From: a virus
Virus record (IMG/VR): IMGVR_UViG_3300025112_002310
Location: 1 to 50,317 of that record
Length of the DNA stretch: 50,317 bases
Reading direction: 5' to 3' (one strand)
Positions 1 through 9,065 of the stretch are shown here, piece after piece. A program made the position numbers and the translations under genes. The notes under the pieces are model-generated. The model saw only the letters and a list, made by a program, of their open reading frames with translations, was not told the origin of the DNA and made no database searches. Position 1 is the stretch's first letter. Each line of letters opens with the position of its first letter.

Positions 1-1722
1 TCCTTATCTACTGACCATAACTCACCTGAGGGTAAAAAAAGAAGAAAGCATAGTGTAGTAATAAGAAGAAGTGATAGATCAAATAAGAAACACGCTGATG
101 ACGTTGCTAGAGGAAGAGAAGAAAAGAGACAACGAGATCAAGCAGCAATAGACAAAGCCAACAAAGCGGAAAAGAAAAGAAAGGATGAAATAACAATGCC
201 AAAACAAACTAAACCTTCTAAAGGGATGAAAAGCACTTACTTGACAAGGAAGCTTAAGAGTGGAGAGTACAATAGAGCAGGTAAAGGGGGAGGTCCACGC
301 ATAAGTAGGGTTGGAATCAAGCAAAAAGAGACTGATGATAAGCGAGAGCACGGTAGCATCAGAGATCATAAGTTCTTAGCTTATAAGGACTTAGCTTATC
401 GAATGGATGAAATTCTAGGAGCATTAGCTACTGGGGCTGTTGCGGCTGTTGGAGGGATGGCTGCTAAAAAAGTTCTAGGTAAGTCCGAAAAGAAGAAAGC
501 AGAAGAGAAGCGTAAAGCAGAACTTGCAGCAAAGCAGAATATTACAGACGTTGACGAATCCCTTGCTAAAAAATTAATTCAGAAAGCAGACAAAACTAAA
601 CTAGGTCGAAAGGTTTTAGGTGGAACTAAAGAAGTTGCCAGAGTAGCAGGAATGGTTCCAGGGGTTGGAGCCGCAGGAGACGCTGCTGCACTAGGGATTG
701 CGGGAACACAGAGAAGTGGTGAAAAAGACCCAGAAAGAAGAAAGGAGCTTGGTAAGGAAATGGCAGGTGATGCAGCCGCTCTAGTCCCTGGAGCAGGTTT
801 AGGTACTAGGGGAGCACAATATGCTGCTAAAGCAGGGAAGGCTGTTAGAGGCACGAAAGCTGCTAGAAAGGGTAGTAAGTTAGGCAAGCTGAGAGGTAGA
901 GCAGGAGCCGCAGTTAGGAAACACGGAGCTACAGCAGCCAAGGCTGGTGAAGCTGCTATTGCTCAAAAATTAAAAGATAAATCCATGGAGGACGAAACAC
1001 AAATGAACTACACAAATGCATATGTTAACAAGTTAGTTGAAACAAGAAGCCCTGAAAGCCGTGCTAGGACCAGAGGCAGAAAGTTTCATGGAACTAAAGG
1101 CAGACAGGGAGAAGCTCAAAAGAGACAGAAAGCAGGTCAATCAATAAGTGCACATGGTCACGGACAAAGAGCAGCCAAAGATATTGCAAGTGCTAAGGTT
1201 TACCGAAAAGCTGCTTCCGATATTGAGTCTCATTCAAAGAAAAACCCAGGACCTGACCCCAAAAGGAGAAAGGATGTTACTGCTACAGCAACTACCGCTT
1301 TAAGGGACACCGCTTCTCGAAAAGAACAATCGGGTCGTAACCAAATTAAAGCAGGAAAACAAGCTGCTGGTAATAAAAGGGCTCTGAATAGGACCCTAAA
1401 GAGAGACGAGACTAAGGGAAACCTAGCGAAGCTCAGTATACGGTCCCATACTGAGTACCGTAATATTGGAAAGCTTTTTGTTGAGATGTGTCAAGCTTGC
1501 AAAGACGATGGTACGGAAGCAGCGAAGGCTGAAAAAGACCCCAGGAAAAAACAAGGAGCTTACAATAAAGCTAGGCGTGAAGCAGAGCATAAGAGGCATG
1601 GCACGAAAGGAGAAACTTCTAGACAAACGCAAACCCGTAGACATGGGCAAGGTGGAGTACCTAGTGCTAAGTTAAAACGAAGCGAGCAAAGAGCTTTAGC
1701 GGATCGAGAAGAACCTAAGTAG
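1..1722 (+). CDS. Very basic Lys/Arg/Ala-rich protein, 5' end outside window
   Basis: The reading frame is open from base 1 with no stop and joins in frame to an ATG at 196, so at least 573 residues are seen and the true start lies upstream. The ATG at 196 has no clear ribosome site and the sequence before it is equally Lys/Arg-rich, so I extend the gene to the edge. The protein is highly basic. It contains Gly/Ala hydrophobic stretches at window codons ~137-160, ~214-240 and ~255-285, two of which share an AGDAAAL motif. No enzyme motif is recognised. Its place directly before neck and tail genes suggests a virion or internal DNA-associated protein, but that is inference. Confidence 0.6.
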   Translation, partial: SLSTDHNSPEGKKRRKHSVVIRRSDRSNKKHADDVARGREEKRQRDQAAIDKANKAEKKRKDEITMPKQTKPSKGMKSTYLTRKLKSGEYNRAGKGGGPRISRVGIKQKETDDKREHGSIRDHKFLAYKDLAYRMDEILGALATGAVAAVGGMAAKKVLGKSEKKKAEEKRKAELAAKQNITDVDESLAKKLIQKADKTKLGRKVLGGTKEVARVAGMVPGVGAAGDAAALGIAGTQRSGEKDPERRKELGKEMAGDAAALVPGAGLGTRGAQYAAKAGKAVRGTKAARKGSKLGKLRGRAGAAVRKHGATAAKAGEAAIAQKLKDKSMEDETQMNYTNAYVNKLVETRSPESRARTRGRKFHGTKGRQGEAQKRQKAGQSISAHGHGQRAAKDIASAKVYRKAASDIESHSKKNPGPDPKRRKDVTATATTALRDTASRKEQSGRNQIKAGKQAAGNKRALNRTLKRDETKGNLAKLSIRSHTEYRNIGKLFVEMCQACKDDGTEAAKAEKDPRKKQGAYNKARREAEHKRHGTKGETSRQTQTRRHGQGGVPSAKLKRSEQRALADREEPK

Positions 1723-2300
1723 TGAAAAATAATTTCAAAGCAACAACTGATATACCTCAGTTGCCTGACCTCGATGGTGAGGACAGTTTACTCAGCTTAT
1801 TTGATCAGAATAATGCTGATATAAATCTGTTTAATTTGGTTGATGATGAAATGATTCGTCTTGCAGGATCAAAATTTTATCTTTATAAGTATTATCAAAA
1901 TGATGATTTTGATCCTGTTTATATGGAGTCTCGTAATAAGCCTATCGCTACAGAACCTCTAATTGTTCACGGGTATTATGAACCTATTGCAATGAGTGAG
2001 AACTTAACTCAGTTTGGTATTGAATTAACCAATGATCAAGTGTTTACCTTTAATAAAAGTTATGTTGAGCGTAAACTGGGGAGACCATTAATCTCTGGGG
2101 ACGTTATAAAACCTGCTTTTCAAGATCAACGGTATGAGATCTTTGAAGTTGTTGAAGATAGCTTTGAGGTTTATGGCGTTTATCATTTAGTGTGTTCCGC
2201 TAGGCTTCTCCGTGATGCTCCTGAGATTCAAGAAGAGCCTCTGTTAGATATGAGTGATCCTTTAGGAGGCTATGCAGGAGGAAACTTAAGTAATGGTTGA
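1722..2300 (+). CDS. Putative neck/head-closure protein (T4 gp14-like position)
   Basis: This 192-residue protein starts at a GTG overlapping the previous stop (TAGTG). The C-terminal half carries a GDVIKP segment followed by RYEIFEVVEDSFEVYGVYH, which I associate with myovirus neck proteins joining head and tail. The acidic N-terminus and Gly-rich tail look flexible. It is followed with an 8-nt overlap by the tail-completion candidate, then PAAR, sheath and tube, the usual order for connector genes. Assignment rests on remembered family resemblance plus synteny; another connector role is possible. Confidence 0.5.
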   Translation: MKNNFKATTDIPQLPDLDGEDSLLSLFDQNNADINLFNLVDDEMIRLAGSKFYLYKYYQNDDFDPVYMESRNKPIATEPLIVHGYYEPIAMSENLTQFGIELTNDQVFTFNKSYVERKLGRPLISGDVIKPAFQDQRYEIFEVVEDSFEVYGVYHLVCSARLLRDAPEIQEEPLLDMSDPLGGYAGGNLSNG

Positions 2301-3066
2301 TTTAGATCTTTATGCCTCTTCTTTGAATGCGGGCTATACGAATAATTTACTTCCCGAGTTAGATCTAAGTGCTTTTAATAATATAGAAAGCCACAGCTAC
2401 AAATGGGGAAATAGAGAAGCGTGGGTAAGAAAAGAATTATTTAAACTAACAAAGCCTGAACTTAATATTTCAAATACGTACAAAGAGACTCTACGAACAA
2501 TGATCTCATCTTTTAATGATGTAGGGTACATAAACGCAGAAGATAAATTTAAAAATATTCTATGTATCCATGCTAATGCAGAACGGGCAATAGCAAAATT
2601 AAAACAAGATAACAATATTATTCTACCTATTTTATCAATTGCTCAAACTATTAGTGATAATGATTTAAAAAGACGAAGATATGATTCGTTAATTGTTAGC
2701 GAAAAATGGTGGGACAATGATAAGAATAGGGCCTTTAGAGTAGTAAGTCTTGCTCCTAGAGCAGTAACTATTAAGTATGCCCTACATATTTGGACTAAGT
2801 ACAATGCGGATATGGATCAAATATTAGAGCAGGTTAGGTTAAAGTTTAACCCCTGTATGGAAGTCCCCACCTCTCAAGGAACTATTACAAAAGCGTACAT
2901 AGAAAGTGAAGAGGATGTAGGAGAGATGACGGCAGGGGATAAGGAAGATAGAGTTCTTAAGAAAACTATTACAATCCATGTGCAAACCTATATTCCTAAT
3001 CCTAAGTTCTTAATTACCTCCACAGGAAGACTTGAAAAAGTCAAAATACAGGCCAATCAAATATGA
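2293..3066 (+). CDS. Putative tail completion/sheath stabiliser (gp15/gp3-like)
   Basis: A 257-residue protein overlapping both neighbours by a few bases. The central part (about residues 95-200) has the pattern LPILSIAQT, RRRYD, then RVVSLAPRAVTIKY and LKFNPCMEVPT, resembling tail-terminator or sheath-stabiliser proteins of T4-like phages. The position between neck candidate and PAAR/sheath genes fits a cap at the proximal end of the tail. No catalytic motif is visible. The choice between gp15-like and gp3-like cannot be made by eye. Confidence 0.42.
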   Translation: MVDLDLYASSLNAGYTNNLLPELDLSAFNNIESHSYKWGNREAWVRKELFKLTKPELNISNTYKETLRTMISSFNDVGYINAEDKFKNILCIHANAERAIAKLKQDNNIILPILSIAQTISDNDLKRRRYDSLIVSEKWWDNDKNRAFRVVSLAPRAVTIKYALHIWTKYNADMDQILEQVRLKFNPCMEVPTSQGTITKAYIESEEDVGEMTAGDKEDRVLKKTITIHVQTYIPNPKFLITSTGRLEKVKIQANQI

Positions 3067-3350
3067 AACCTATAGAAACACTAAGTCTTGCTGCCACTTG
3101 TGGACATTCCCAGACAGGGAGCAGTAAAGTAATAGTTAATGGAAAGGGAGCAAGCAGGGTAGGCGTTGACACTGCCTTAGGTATTATTAAGGGGCCTGGA
3201 TCCAGCACAGTTTTTGTGGAAGGGTCTAAGGCTTCTTTAACTGGAGACGGGGTAGCTCCTCACACTTGCTGTGGCTCACCTGGATGTGGTCCCCACTGTG
3301 TTGCTAAAACAAACCCTGCAGGAGAACCTATTGTTATGGTAGGGGAATGA
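3063..3350 (+). CDS. PAAR-repeat spike tip protein
   Basis: A 95-residue Gly/Ser/Cys/His-rich protein of the size of T4 gp5.4. It shows the PAAR-type layout: a short N-terminus with CGHS, repeated G-S-x-x-V-x-V-x-G strands (residues ~18-60), and a His/Cys cluster HTCCGSPGCGPHC near residues 67-80 that could bind the metal at the tip. PAAR proteins sharpen the central spike of contractile tails and type VI secretion systems. The ATG overlaps the preceding stop, indicating translational coupling. Confidence 0.75.
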   Translation: MKPIETLSLAATCGHSQTGSSKVIVNGKGASRVGVDTALGIIKGPGSSTVFVEGSKASLTGDGVAPHTCCGSPGCGPHCVAKTNPAGEPIVMVGE

Positions 3351-3412
3351 TATACAAAAAAAAGTTTCACTAAAACCACTTAGGGTGGGTAGATAATAAG
3401 GAGATTAAGAAT

Positions 3413-3589
3413 ATGAAAAAAGTAAAGAATGATTGTCTTCAATCCATTACGATTTATTTTAGCACAGAAAAAGGATGCCAAGAGCACTGGTTAAGACCAG
3501 GAGAAAGTATAGTGGTTCCTGATTCTTACATTTCAGAACAAATTTTAACACTGCATCGAAATAAGATGTTTAAAATTTCCAATACTTAG
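3413..3589 (+). CDS. Small protein of unknown function (58 aa)
   Basis: The ATG at 3413 follows a good ribosome site (AAGGAG, 8 nt upstream) and the 58-codon frame ends just before the sheath gene. The product starts MKKVKNDCLQSITIYF and includes a LRPGESIVVPDSYIS segment, which looks like a small beta-rich fold. Its position between PAAR and sheath suggests a minor tail protein. I do not recognise a family. Confidence 0.6.
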   Translation: MKKVKNDCLQSITIYFSTEKGCQEHWLRPGESIVVPDSYISEQILTLHRNKMFKISNT

Positions 3590-3598
3590 GAGTAAATT

Positions 3599-5815
3599 AT
3601 GGCAAATTTTGTTAGCCCTGGCGTTTATGTAATTGAAAAGGACATTTCTGATTATGCACCTTCTATTAATACCTCAGTTGTAGGTATTGTTGGTTTTGCT
3701 AATAAAGGTCCTACTAACAAAGCAACCCTTATCACTAGCCAAAACAATCTTATTGATACTTTTGGAAGACCTGGGGAAGGTGTTTACGGGCAAGGATTGG
3801 AAGGCGCTGTTGAAATTTTAGAGCAAACAAATGCAGTGTACTTTGTACGAGCAGCTACCTCAGCAGCAGCAAATGCGTCTGGAACAGTCTCTTTCGGGTC
3901 ATGTCCTGCCGTTATTGTTTCTGGCTGTGCCCTCACTGCCAATATTGATACTGACGCTTTTGGTGTTGGAAGCTCCATTTACTTTAAGATTCAAGCGTAC
4001 AACAATAGTGGTACTGCTTACTGGGATAACGGTCCAAAAGCTTTTGCCGTTCCAGCAGGAACAATTACTGCAGGCTCCACTGGAGCATCCCAAGCAAAAG
4101 CACTAAAGAAAGTTATTGGTGGAAATTTAGATGCGGACCCTGTGGGAGTGTTCTCAGACGGTCAGGATCAGGCAGGGCTGGATATGTCGGGAGCCATTGT
4201 CGGATCCTGGGCTGGATCAGGAGCCTCCATCGGCGTATCTGCATACCAAGATAGTTCATATACTGTAGGTTTAAGTGCTTTGGTACCTGTTAGTGCTACA
4301 AGTGGAATTAATAACTATGGTGCAACACAAGATATTCCCATGCTTTGTTCCTCAGTTAGAGCATATGGTTGTACATATCTTGCAGGTTCTGGTGAGGCTA
4401 GTGGTGCTTCTTACTTAGCGAACTCTTTCTACCCTGGAGCAGGCTACAATAAAGGAACCACTACAGGTGGATCGGTAAGCGGAAACCAAGTTACTATTAC
4501 TAGTTTTGGTGCTGATAACTTTGCAGTAAACATCTATCAAGATGGGGTTATTGCAGAGCAGTTTAAGGCAAGTATGGTCGCTTCAGGAAGCTTCATTGAA
4601 GATGTGATTAATACAGGAGCTTCTGACCCTAAATCGGCAATCATTAAAGGAAATGTACAAAGAGGTGGAGAAGACGCGACTCCTACAAAATTAAATCAAT
4701 TCTCCGATCAGATTACAGATCTTTACGCAGGGGGATATACAGCGAAGACACAATGGCTAGAGCCAGCAGCTAACCCCACTGGACAAGGAACTGCTACCGA
4801 AAACTACACAGATGCGGGATCAGACGCTACTGGTAGGTGGATTAAAATGGTTGACGGAACCTATAACATGGCAGGAGGGGATGACGGAACAGGAACAGCG
4901 GCAACTAATAACACCGCTCTTATTGGAGACGCTACTGTAACTCCTAAAACGGGGATGCAAGCCCTAGATGATGACGTTCTCAACATCGGTATTGCGTTAG
5001 TCCCAGGAGTGTACAACCAGAGTGTGCAGAACAATCTAATCACTTTGGCTGAGAAAACTCAAAATTTCCTCGCTCTTATCTCTCCTCCTTACGGAATTGG
5101 AACTCCTCAAGATGCAATTGATTGGACCAACGGTAGATCAGCCTCTACTGCTGGGTCACGGACTGCTGCTGTTAATAGTTCCTACGCTGCGGTATACTAC
5201 CCCCATGTTAAAGTCTTTAGTGTATTTGATTCTAAAGATAGGTGGTATGATCCCACGATTTATGCTGCTAGACAGATGGCATTCACAGACACGGTCGCTG
5301 ACAGTTGGTTCGCTCCCGCAGGGTTCCGCAGAGGTCGCTTAACTAAGCCTACGGAGGTTGAAGTTAAACTTAATCAAGGCGATAGAGATAGTCTCTATAG
5401 CGGAGGCAACGTTGTTAATCCCATAGTAGCATTCCCTCAACGAGGTATTACTATCTTCGGACAACGAACTGCACAACGTAGTCCTACTGCCTTGGATAGA
5501 ATTAACATTCGTCGCCTTATGATCTATATAAGAAAGGTAATCCTTGCTGCTACTCAACGGTTTGTCTTTGAACCAAATGATGCATTCACTTGGTCTCAGA
5601 TTGAAGGTGTTCTTAACCCCTTCCTAGATGACATCCGCAGAAGAAGAGGGATCACCGAATTCCGTGTGGTGTGTGACGATACCGTTAACACTCCCATCAG
5701 AATTGATAGAAACGAAATGTGGACAAAGGTGCTTGTTAAGCCTACTAAGACTGCTGAGATCTTAGTCTTTGAGGTTAACCTTACAAATCAATCAGCAGAC
5801 TTAGGAAAATTATAA
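3599..5815 (+). CDS. Contractile tail sheath protein (gp18-like)
   Basis: A 738-residue protein beginning MANFVSPGVYVIEKDIS, the standard sheath N-terminus, followed by the TSVVGIVGFANKGPTN segment. The C-terminal part (about 560-738) holds the conserved sheath domain, with QRGITIFGQRTAQ, a RRLMIYIRKVI helix and a TEFRVVCDDTVNTP strand. The middle is a long Gly/Ser/Thr-rich variable insertion, probably surface-exposed. The gene has an AGGAG site and is followed after 11 nt by the tube gene. This is the strongest evidence that the phage is a myovirus. Confidence 0.96.
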   Translation: MANFVSPGVYVIEKDISDYAPSINTSVVGIVGFANKGPTNKATLITSQNNLIDTFGRPGEGVYGQGLEGAVEILEQTNAVYFVRAATSAAANASGTVSFGSCPAVIVSGCALTANIDTDAFGVGSSIYFKIQAYNNSGTAYWDNGPKAFAVPAGTITAGSTGASQAKALKKVIGGNLDADPVGVFSDGQDQAGLDMSGAIVGSWAGSGASIGVSAYQDSSYTVGLSALVPVSATSGINNYGATQDIPMLCSSVRAYGCTYLAGSGEASGASYLANSFYPGAGYNKGTTTGGSVSGNQVTITSFGADNFAVNIYQDGVIAEQFKASMVASGSFIEDVINTGASDPKSAIIKGNVQRGGEDATPTKLNQFSDQITDLYAGGYTAKTQWLEPAANPTGQGTATENYTDAGSDATGRWIKMVDGTYNMAGGDDGTGTAATNNTALIGDATVTPKTGMQALDDDVLNIGIALVPGVYNQSVQNNLITLAEKTQNFLALISPPYGIGTPQDAIDWTNGRSASTAGSRTAAVNSSYAAVYYPHVKVFSVFDSKDRWYDPTIYAARQMAFTDTVADSWFAPAGFRRGRLTKPTEVEVKLNQGDRDSLYSGGNVVNPIVAFPQRGITIFGQRTAQRSPTALDRINIRRLMIYIRKVILAATQRFVFEPNDAFTWSQIEGVLNPFLDDIRRRRGITEFRVVCDDTVNTPIRIDRNEMWTKVLVKPTKTAEILVFEVNLTNQSADLGKL

Positions 5816-5826
5816 GGAGATAATAT

Positions 5827-6420
5827 ATGACATACTCATACTATAAGGAAGATTACAAAAGAACTATTACACCAGGACAGGGACTCCCTGTAGTTTCAAC
5901 TGAACTTGATTCAGTAAGATCCTATCAGTTTGAAATCCACTTTCATGGACTTCCAGACACGGTAACCAACACACGAGATCTTACTCTTGCTGCTACAAAA
6001 GTTAATGGAATTGGAATCAAATCCACTTACCTCCCCATCGATAGGGTAAACGATAAGCTGTACTATCCTGGAAAGGTTCAAACAGAAGACCTTAAAGTTA
6101 CATTCGATAACTTATACTTAAGAGAAACTTCCAGTGATCTTTGGAGATACTTCAAATCTATTTACGATCCTATTACGGGAGAAATGACTCAAGACTCTAG
6201 GCCAGGAGGAGCAAATCCTGGGTTTAAAGCGGAGAGAATGGAGATTGTTCAACTTGATAATACTATGACACCTCACTCAACCGTAGAGCTTATGGGCGTT
6301 TGGCCTATCCAATGGAAGGCAGCAGAATTTAACTATTCAACTAACGAGTTTCATAAACTAGAAGTAGATTTTAAATACGATTTCATTCACCAATATGACT
6401 ACGCAAACCCACCTGCATAA
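5827..6420 (+). CDS. Tail tube protein (gp19-like)
   Basis: A 197-residue protein directly after the sheath gene with an AAGGAG ribosome site 7 nt before ATG. It has features of T4 gp19-type tubes: SYQFEIHFHGLP near the N-terminus, a central YYPGKVQTEDLKVTFDNLY strand pair, and a C-terminal ELMGVWPIQWKAAEFNYSTNEFHKLEVDFKYD segment (given here by its ends; positions about 155-188). It polymerises into the inner tube. A strong terminator follows 20 nt downstream. Confidence 0.92.
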   Translation: MTYSYYKEDYKRTITPGQGLPVVSTELDSVRSYQFEIHFHGLPDTVTNTRDLTLAATKVNGIGIKSTYLPIDRVNDKLYYPGKVQTEDLKVTFDNLYLRETSSDLWRYFKSIYDPITGEMTQDSRPGGANPGFKAERMEIVQLDNTMTPHSTVELMGVWPIQWKAAEFNYSTNEFHKLEVDFKYDFIHQYDYANPPA

Positions 6421-6440
6421 GTAGTTGATATATTGTTTAC

Positions 6441-6476
6441 AAGCCCAGTCTAGTTGTACTATATTAGACTGGGCTT
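6441..6476 (+). terminator. Rho-independent terminator after tail module
   Basis: A perfect 12-bp stem (6441-6452 with 6465-6476, starting AAGCCCAGTC) with a 12-nt loop is followed by a pyrimidine-rich CTTTCTCTCTG tail. It closes the structural operon just before a new promoter box at 6490. Confidence 0.85.
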
Positions 6477-6489
6477 CTTTCTCTCTGCC

Positions 6490-6495
6490 TATAAT
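6490..6495 (+). promoter_or_regulatory. TATAAT box, leaderless promoter for the 854-aa gene
   Basis: The context is CTATAATAATGT followed directly by the ATG at 6501. Five bases separate the box from the start codon, so transcription would begin at or next to the ATG. No clear -35 element and no ribosome site are seen. Confidence 0.6.
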
Positions 6496-6500
6496 AATGT

Positions 6501-9065
6501 ATGGATTATTTTAATGAACTTCTAGCAAGCTACTCTCTTCTAAAGAAGAGGACATTTAAACTTAGGTATTTAACTGAGCAGGAAGAGGAGCAGGTTAATG
6601 CGAACGCACTAGAAGCAGCTAGATCCTTAGTAATGCATCCTCAAGGTGTTTCAACAGGAGCGGCTCCTCTCGATCAAAATGCTTTTAAAAGCACAAAGAA
6701 GAAAGTAACAGCCGAGCAGGTTCCTTTCGCTTATAAAAATGAAGATGGGGAGACCGTTGTTCTGTGGACTGGGTTCGGTAGAAACACTCGTGTAATGGTT
6801 CCCAATGGCAACTTTGATGAGATGCCTGAGCCTCAGAAAAGCCAGTTAATAGGGTACTTTTCCGATGGAGCGGCTGCTAATGCAGCAGGAGAGGCCCCAG
6901 ATAGCCCAGAACGTTTTGCTCAGGCTGAGTTGGCAGGGACTAAGTTTGATTTAGGTGATATAAAGCAGCGGTTGCATAAGATTTACTTGCATTATGTAAA
7001 GTTTTGCGAGACAACTCTGCGAGATAACTATCAAGATGATAACCCTAATGTTCCTATTCCTGATAGCAATGCCGAGGATATCGAAAGGAGTTGTTATAAA
7101 AGTGCATTTTCTAAAGTATACGGAAAGACTAGGGGAGGTTTAGCTGCGCTCTTAAGTGCTACCAAAATACAGCAGCAGTTTGTGGACCCTCAAAAAGAGG
7201 GAGATGATCCTTCGTTAGAAATTACTTTAACTGAGGAGGCTGCTCCTGGTTTAGTTATAGATACATTAGCAACTATAGAGCGTTTATTCGATTTCGCTAA
7301 TGATCCAGCTAAGTTCAAGAATGACCCTGATATTTGTGATACATTTTCTAAATCAATAGCCTTAAGTACTGAGACAGTAAGCAATAGTGGGAAGAAGATC
7401 GGTAAGGGAGGAAATAAGAGAGTAGTATTTTATGGAGCCACAAGTGGGGAAGGAATAGTTATTCCTGCTCAATCTCCTGAGTTTAAAGAAGCTATGGCGA
7501 AGGCTGAGGCAAGGTGTGAAAATGAGCCTAAGTATTCAGCGGGATTATTTGACACTATAGATCTTAGAGAGGGAGGGACGGCAGGGCTCAACGCTAAAAA
7601 GGGTACTCTTCATGAAAGGCTTTCAGGTCTTATGGTGGCTATGCATAACCTAGTAGGGACAGGAACCAAAAAACAAAAGTCTGCTGTGCTACAGGCGTTC
7701 TTAGCAGAGTTACAAAAGGCGGGGGAGATTGCTAAGTACTTAAAGGAAGCTATCGTAGAGGATGATGTGAAGAGGGTTGCTAGTATAGATGAAGCGTTAG
7801 CTAACGACTTAGGATTAGAGGAAGACGCTTTATTCCAAGCTCACGCAAAAGGAGATCCTCTTCTTCGAAAATTCTTGATTGATTATTACAAAGGCATGAA
7901 GCCCTTCCTCGATAAAGTCAACCCTGCTGCCTACGTCCACAACGGACTAGCCAGCACGACAGGAGGCAGGGCAGATCAGTTCATGGTGTTTAGGGACGCA
8001 GCCCACGCGAAGAAGGCTTCGAAGGCTATAAATACAAAGACTTATGCAGTAGACCGAGAAGAGTTTATAAATAATTCTGAAAATCCAGAGAAAACAAAGG
8101 CATCACTTGACGCTGCTGGGGTTAAAGCAAACAAGAAGGGGGAGATTCACATCATGGAGATGGGGCAGAAGCTTTACAGTCATGCTAAGACAGCAAAGGT
8201 GGGGGAGATTGGTAGGATTACTAGGCTGATGCAGTTAATGCTAGGTAAGCTTAACAAGCAGGAGCAAGAAAAGGATAAACATCTAGATGATGCGTTTATG
8301 GATGAAGTAGATAGACGATTCCCACTCAAAGGTAAAGCTAAAGCAGCGATAAAAAAGCTGGATGAAGATTTACAAATCATTGAAACTTATATTAATGGAG
8401 ATCAAAAGTGGACTGACGAACACGGTGTAGAGCATAGTATGGGCTCGCAAGCTGACGCTACTGTAAAACATATGATAGGATCGTTAGGATGGGATACTAT
8501 ATCTGATTCTGAAATAGGAGACCTTCTCAAAAATTGGAAGTTTCCTAAGGGAACTCACAGGGATAGGCAAAAACTTACTGTAGAACTTCATAGATTGAAG
8601 ATGGCAAGTACCATGAAGGAGTTATCGACAACAAAGGATGGTAAAAAAGCCTTGTGTCGGATGGCTTTTATTTGTGGAGGTAATGCTAGGGATTTAGTTC
8701 AAAGTATTTTTATTGAAAATGGAAGAAAACATTACGCAGTACGGCAGAATGAGATCTTCGACAAGTTTGAAGAAGCTATTACTAATAATCATTTAACGAT
8801 AACAGTTAAAGGCTTTAGTATGACCATTGATGACGGGAATGGTTTTGTAGGTTCCGTAAAGACTACAGGTGATGATGATTCGGAGAAAGTTATGAGAAAT
8901 GTAAGAACTGAGTTTGATATTACAAAAAGTACTTTAGAGGTTGACCAAGTTGGAGGAGGTAAAAAAGGGGAAGACCCAGACGGGATCCCAGATAATCTCC
9001 ACGCTCATACTCTTCATAAATTTATGAAAGGACAGATGGAACTATTAGAAACTCTTCTTAATTAA
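6501..9065 (+). CDS. Large orphan protein, unknown function (854 aa)
   Basis: A single-gene unit with its own terminator-promoter boundary upstream and a convergent gene downstream (8-nt overlap). The 854-residue product is hydrophilic and mostly helical in appearance, begins MDYFNELLASYSLLKKRTF, and has no signal peptide or membrane segment. I see no Walker, nuclease or protease motif. The region around residues 475-560 holds a TTGGRADQFMVFRDAAHAKKA segment (given by its ends) that could be a domain core. It lies between tail and replication genes, so a virion-associated or early host-takeover role cannot be separated. Confidence 0.85.
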   Translation: MDYFNELLASYSLLKKRTFKLRYLTEQEEEQVNANALEAARSLVMHPQGVSTGAAPLDQNAFKSTKKKVTAEQVPFAYKNEDGETVVLWTGFGRNTRVMVPNGNFDEMPEPQKSQLIGYFSDGAAANAAGEAPDSPERFAQAELAGTKFDLGDIKQRLHKIYLHYVKFCETTLRDNYQDDNPNVPIPDSNAEDIERSCYKSAFSKVYGKTRGGLAALLSATKIQQQFVDPQKEGDDPSLEITLTEEAAPGLVIDTLATIERLFDFANDPAKFKNDPDICDTFSKSIALSTETVSNSGKKIGKGGNKRVVFYGATSGEGIVIPAQSPEFKEAMAKAEARCENEPKYSAGLFDTIDLREGGTAGLNAKKGTLHERLSGLMVAMHNLVGTGTKKQKSAVLQAFLAELQKAGEIAKYLKEAIVEDDVKRVASIDEALANDLGLEEDALFQAHAKGDPLLRKFLIDYYKGMKPFLDKVNPAAYVHNGLASTTGGRADQFMVFRDAAHAKKASKAINTKTYAVDREEFINNSENPEKTKASLDAAGVKANKKGEIHIMEMGQKLYSHAKTAKVGEIGRITRLMQLMLGKLNKQEQEKDKHLDDAFMDEVDRRFPLKGKAKAAIKKLDEDLQIIETYINGDQKWTDEHGVEHSMGSQADATVKHMIGSLGWDTISDSEIGDLLKNWKFPKGTHRDRQKLTVELHRLKMASTMKELSTTKDGKKALCRMAFICGGNARDLVQSIFIENGRKHYAVRQNEIFDKFEEAITNNHLTITVKGFSMTIDDGNGFVGSVKTTGDDDSEKVMRNVRTEFDITKSTLEVDQVGGGKKGEDPDGIPDNLHAHTLHKFMKGQMELLETLLN

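Noticed and set aside
579-941. Minus-strand hydrophobic frame opposite the basic gene
   Set aside because: The apparent Ala/Pro/Leu-rich membrane protein is the antisense of Gly/Ala/Lys codons; there is no start signal.
1466-1675. Plus-strand 69-codon frame inside the basic protein gene
   Set aside because: It overlaps the long basic ORF in another frame, with no ribosome site or independent spacing; it reflects the Lys/Arg-rich composition.
3376-3390. Short hairpin CCAC-TTAGG-GTGG before the 58-aa gene as a terminator
   Set aside because: The stem is only 4 bp and no T-run follows; it is too weak to call.
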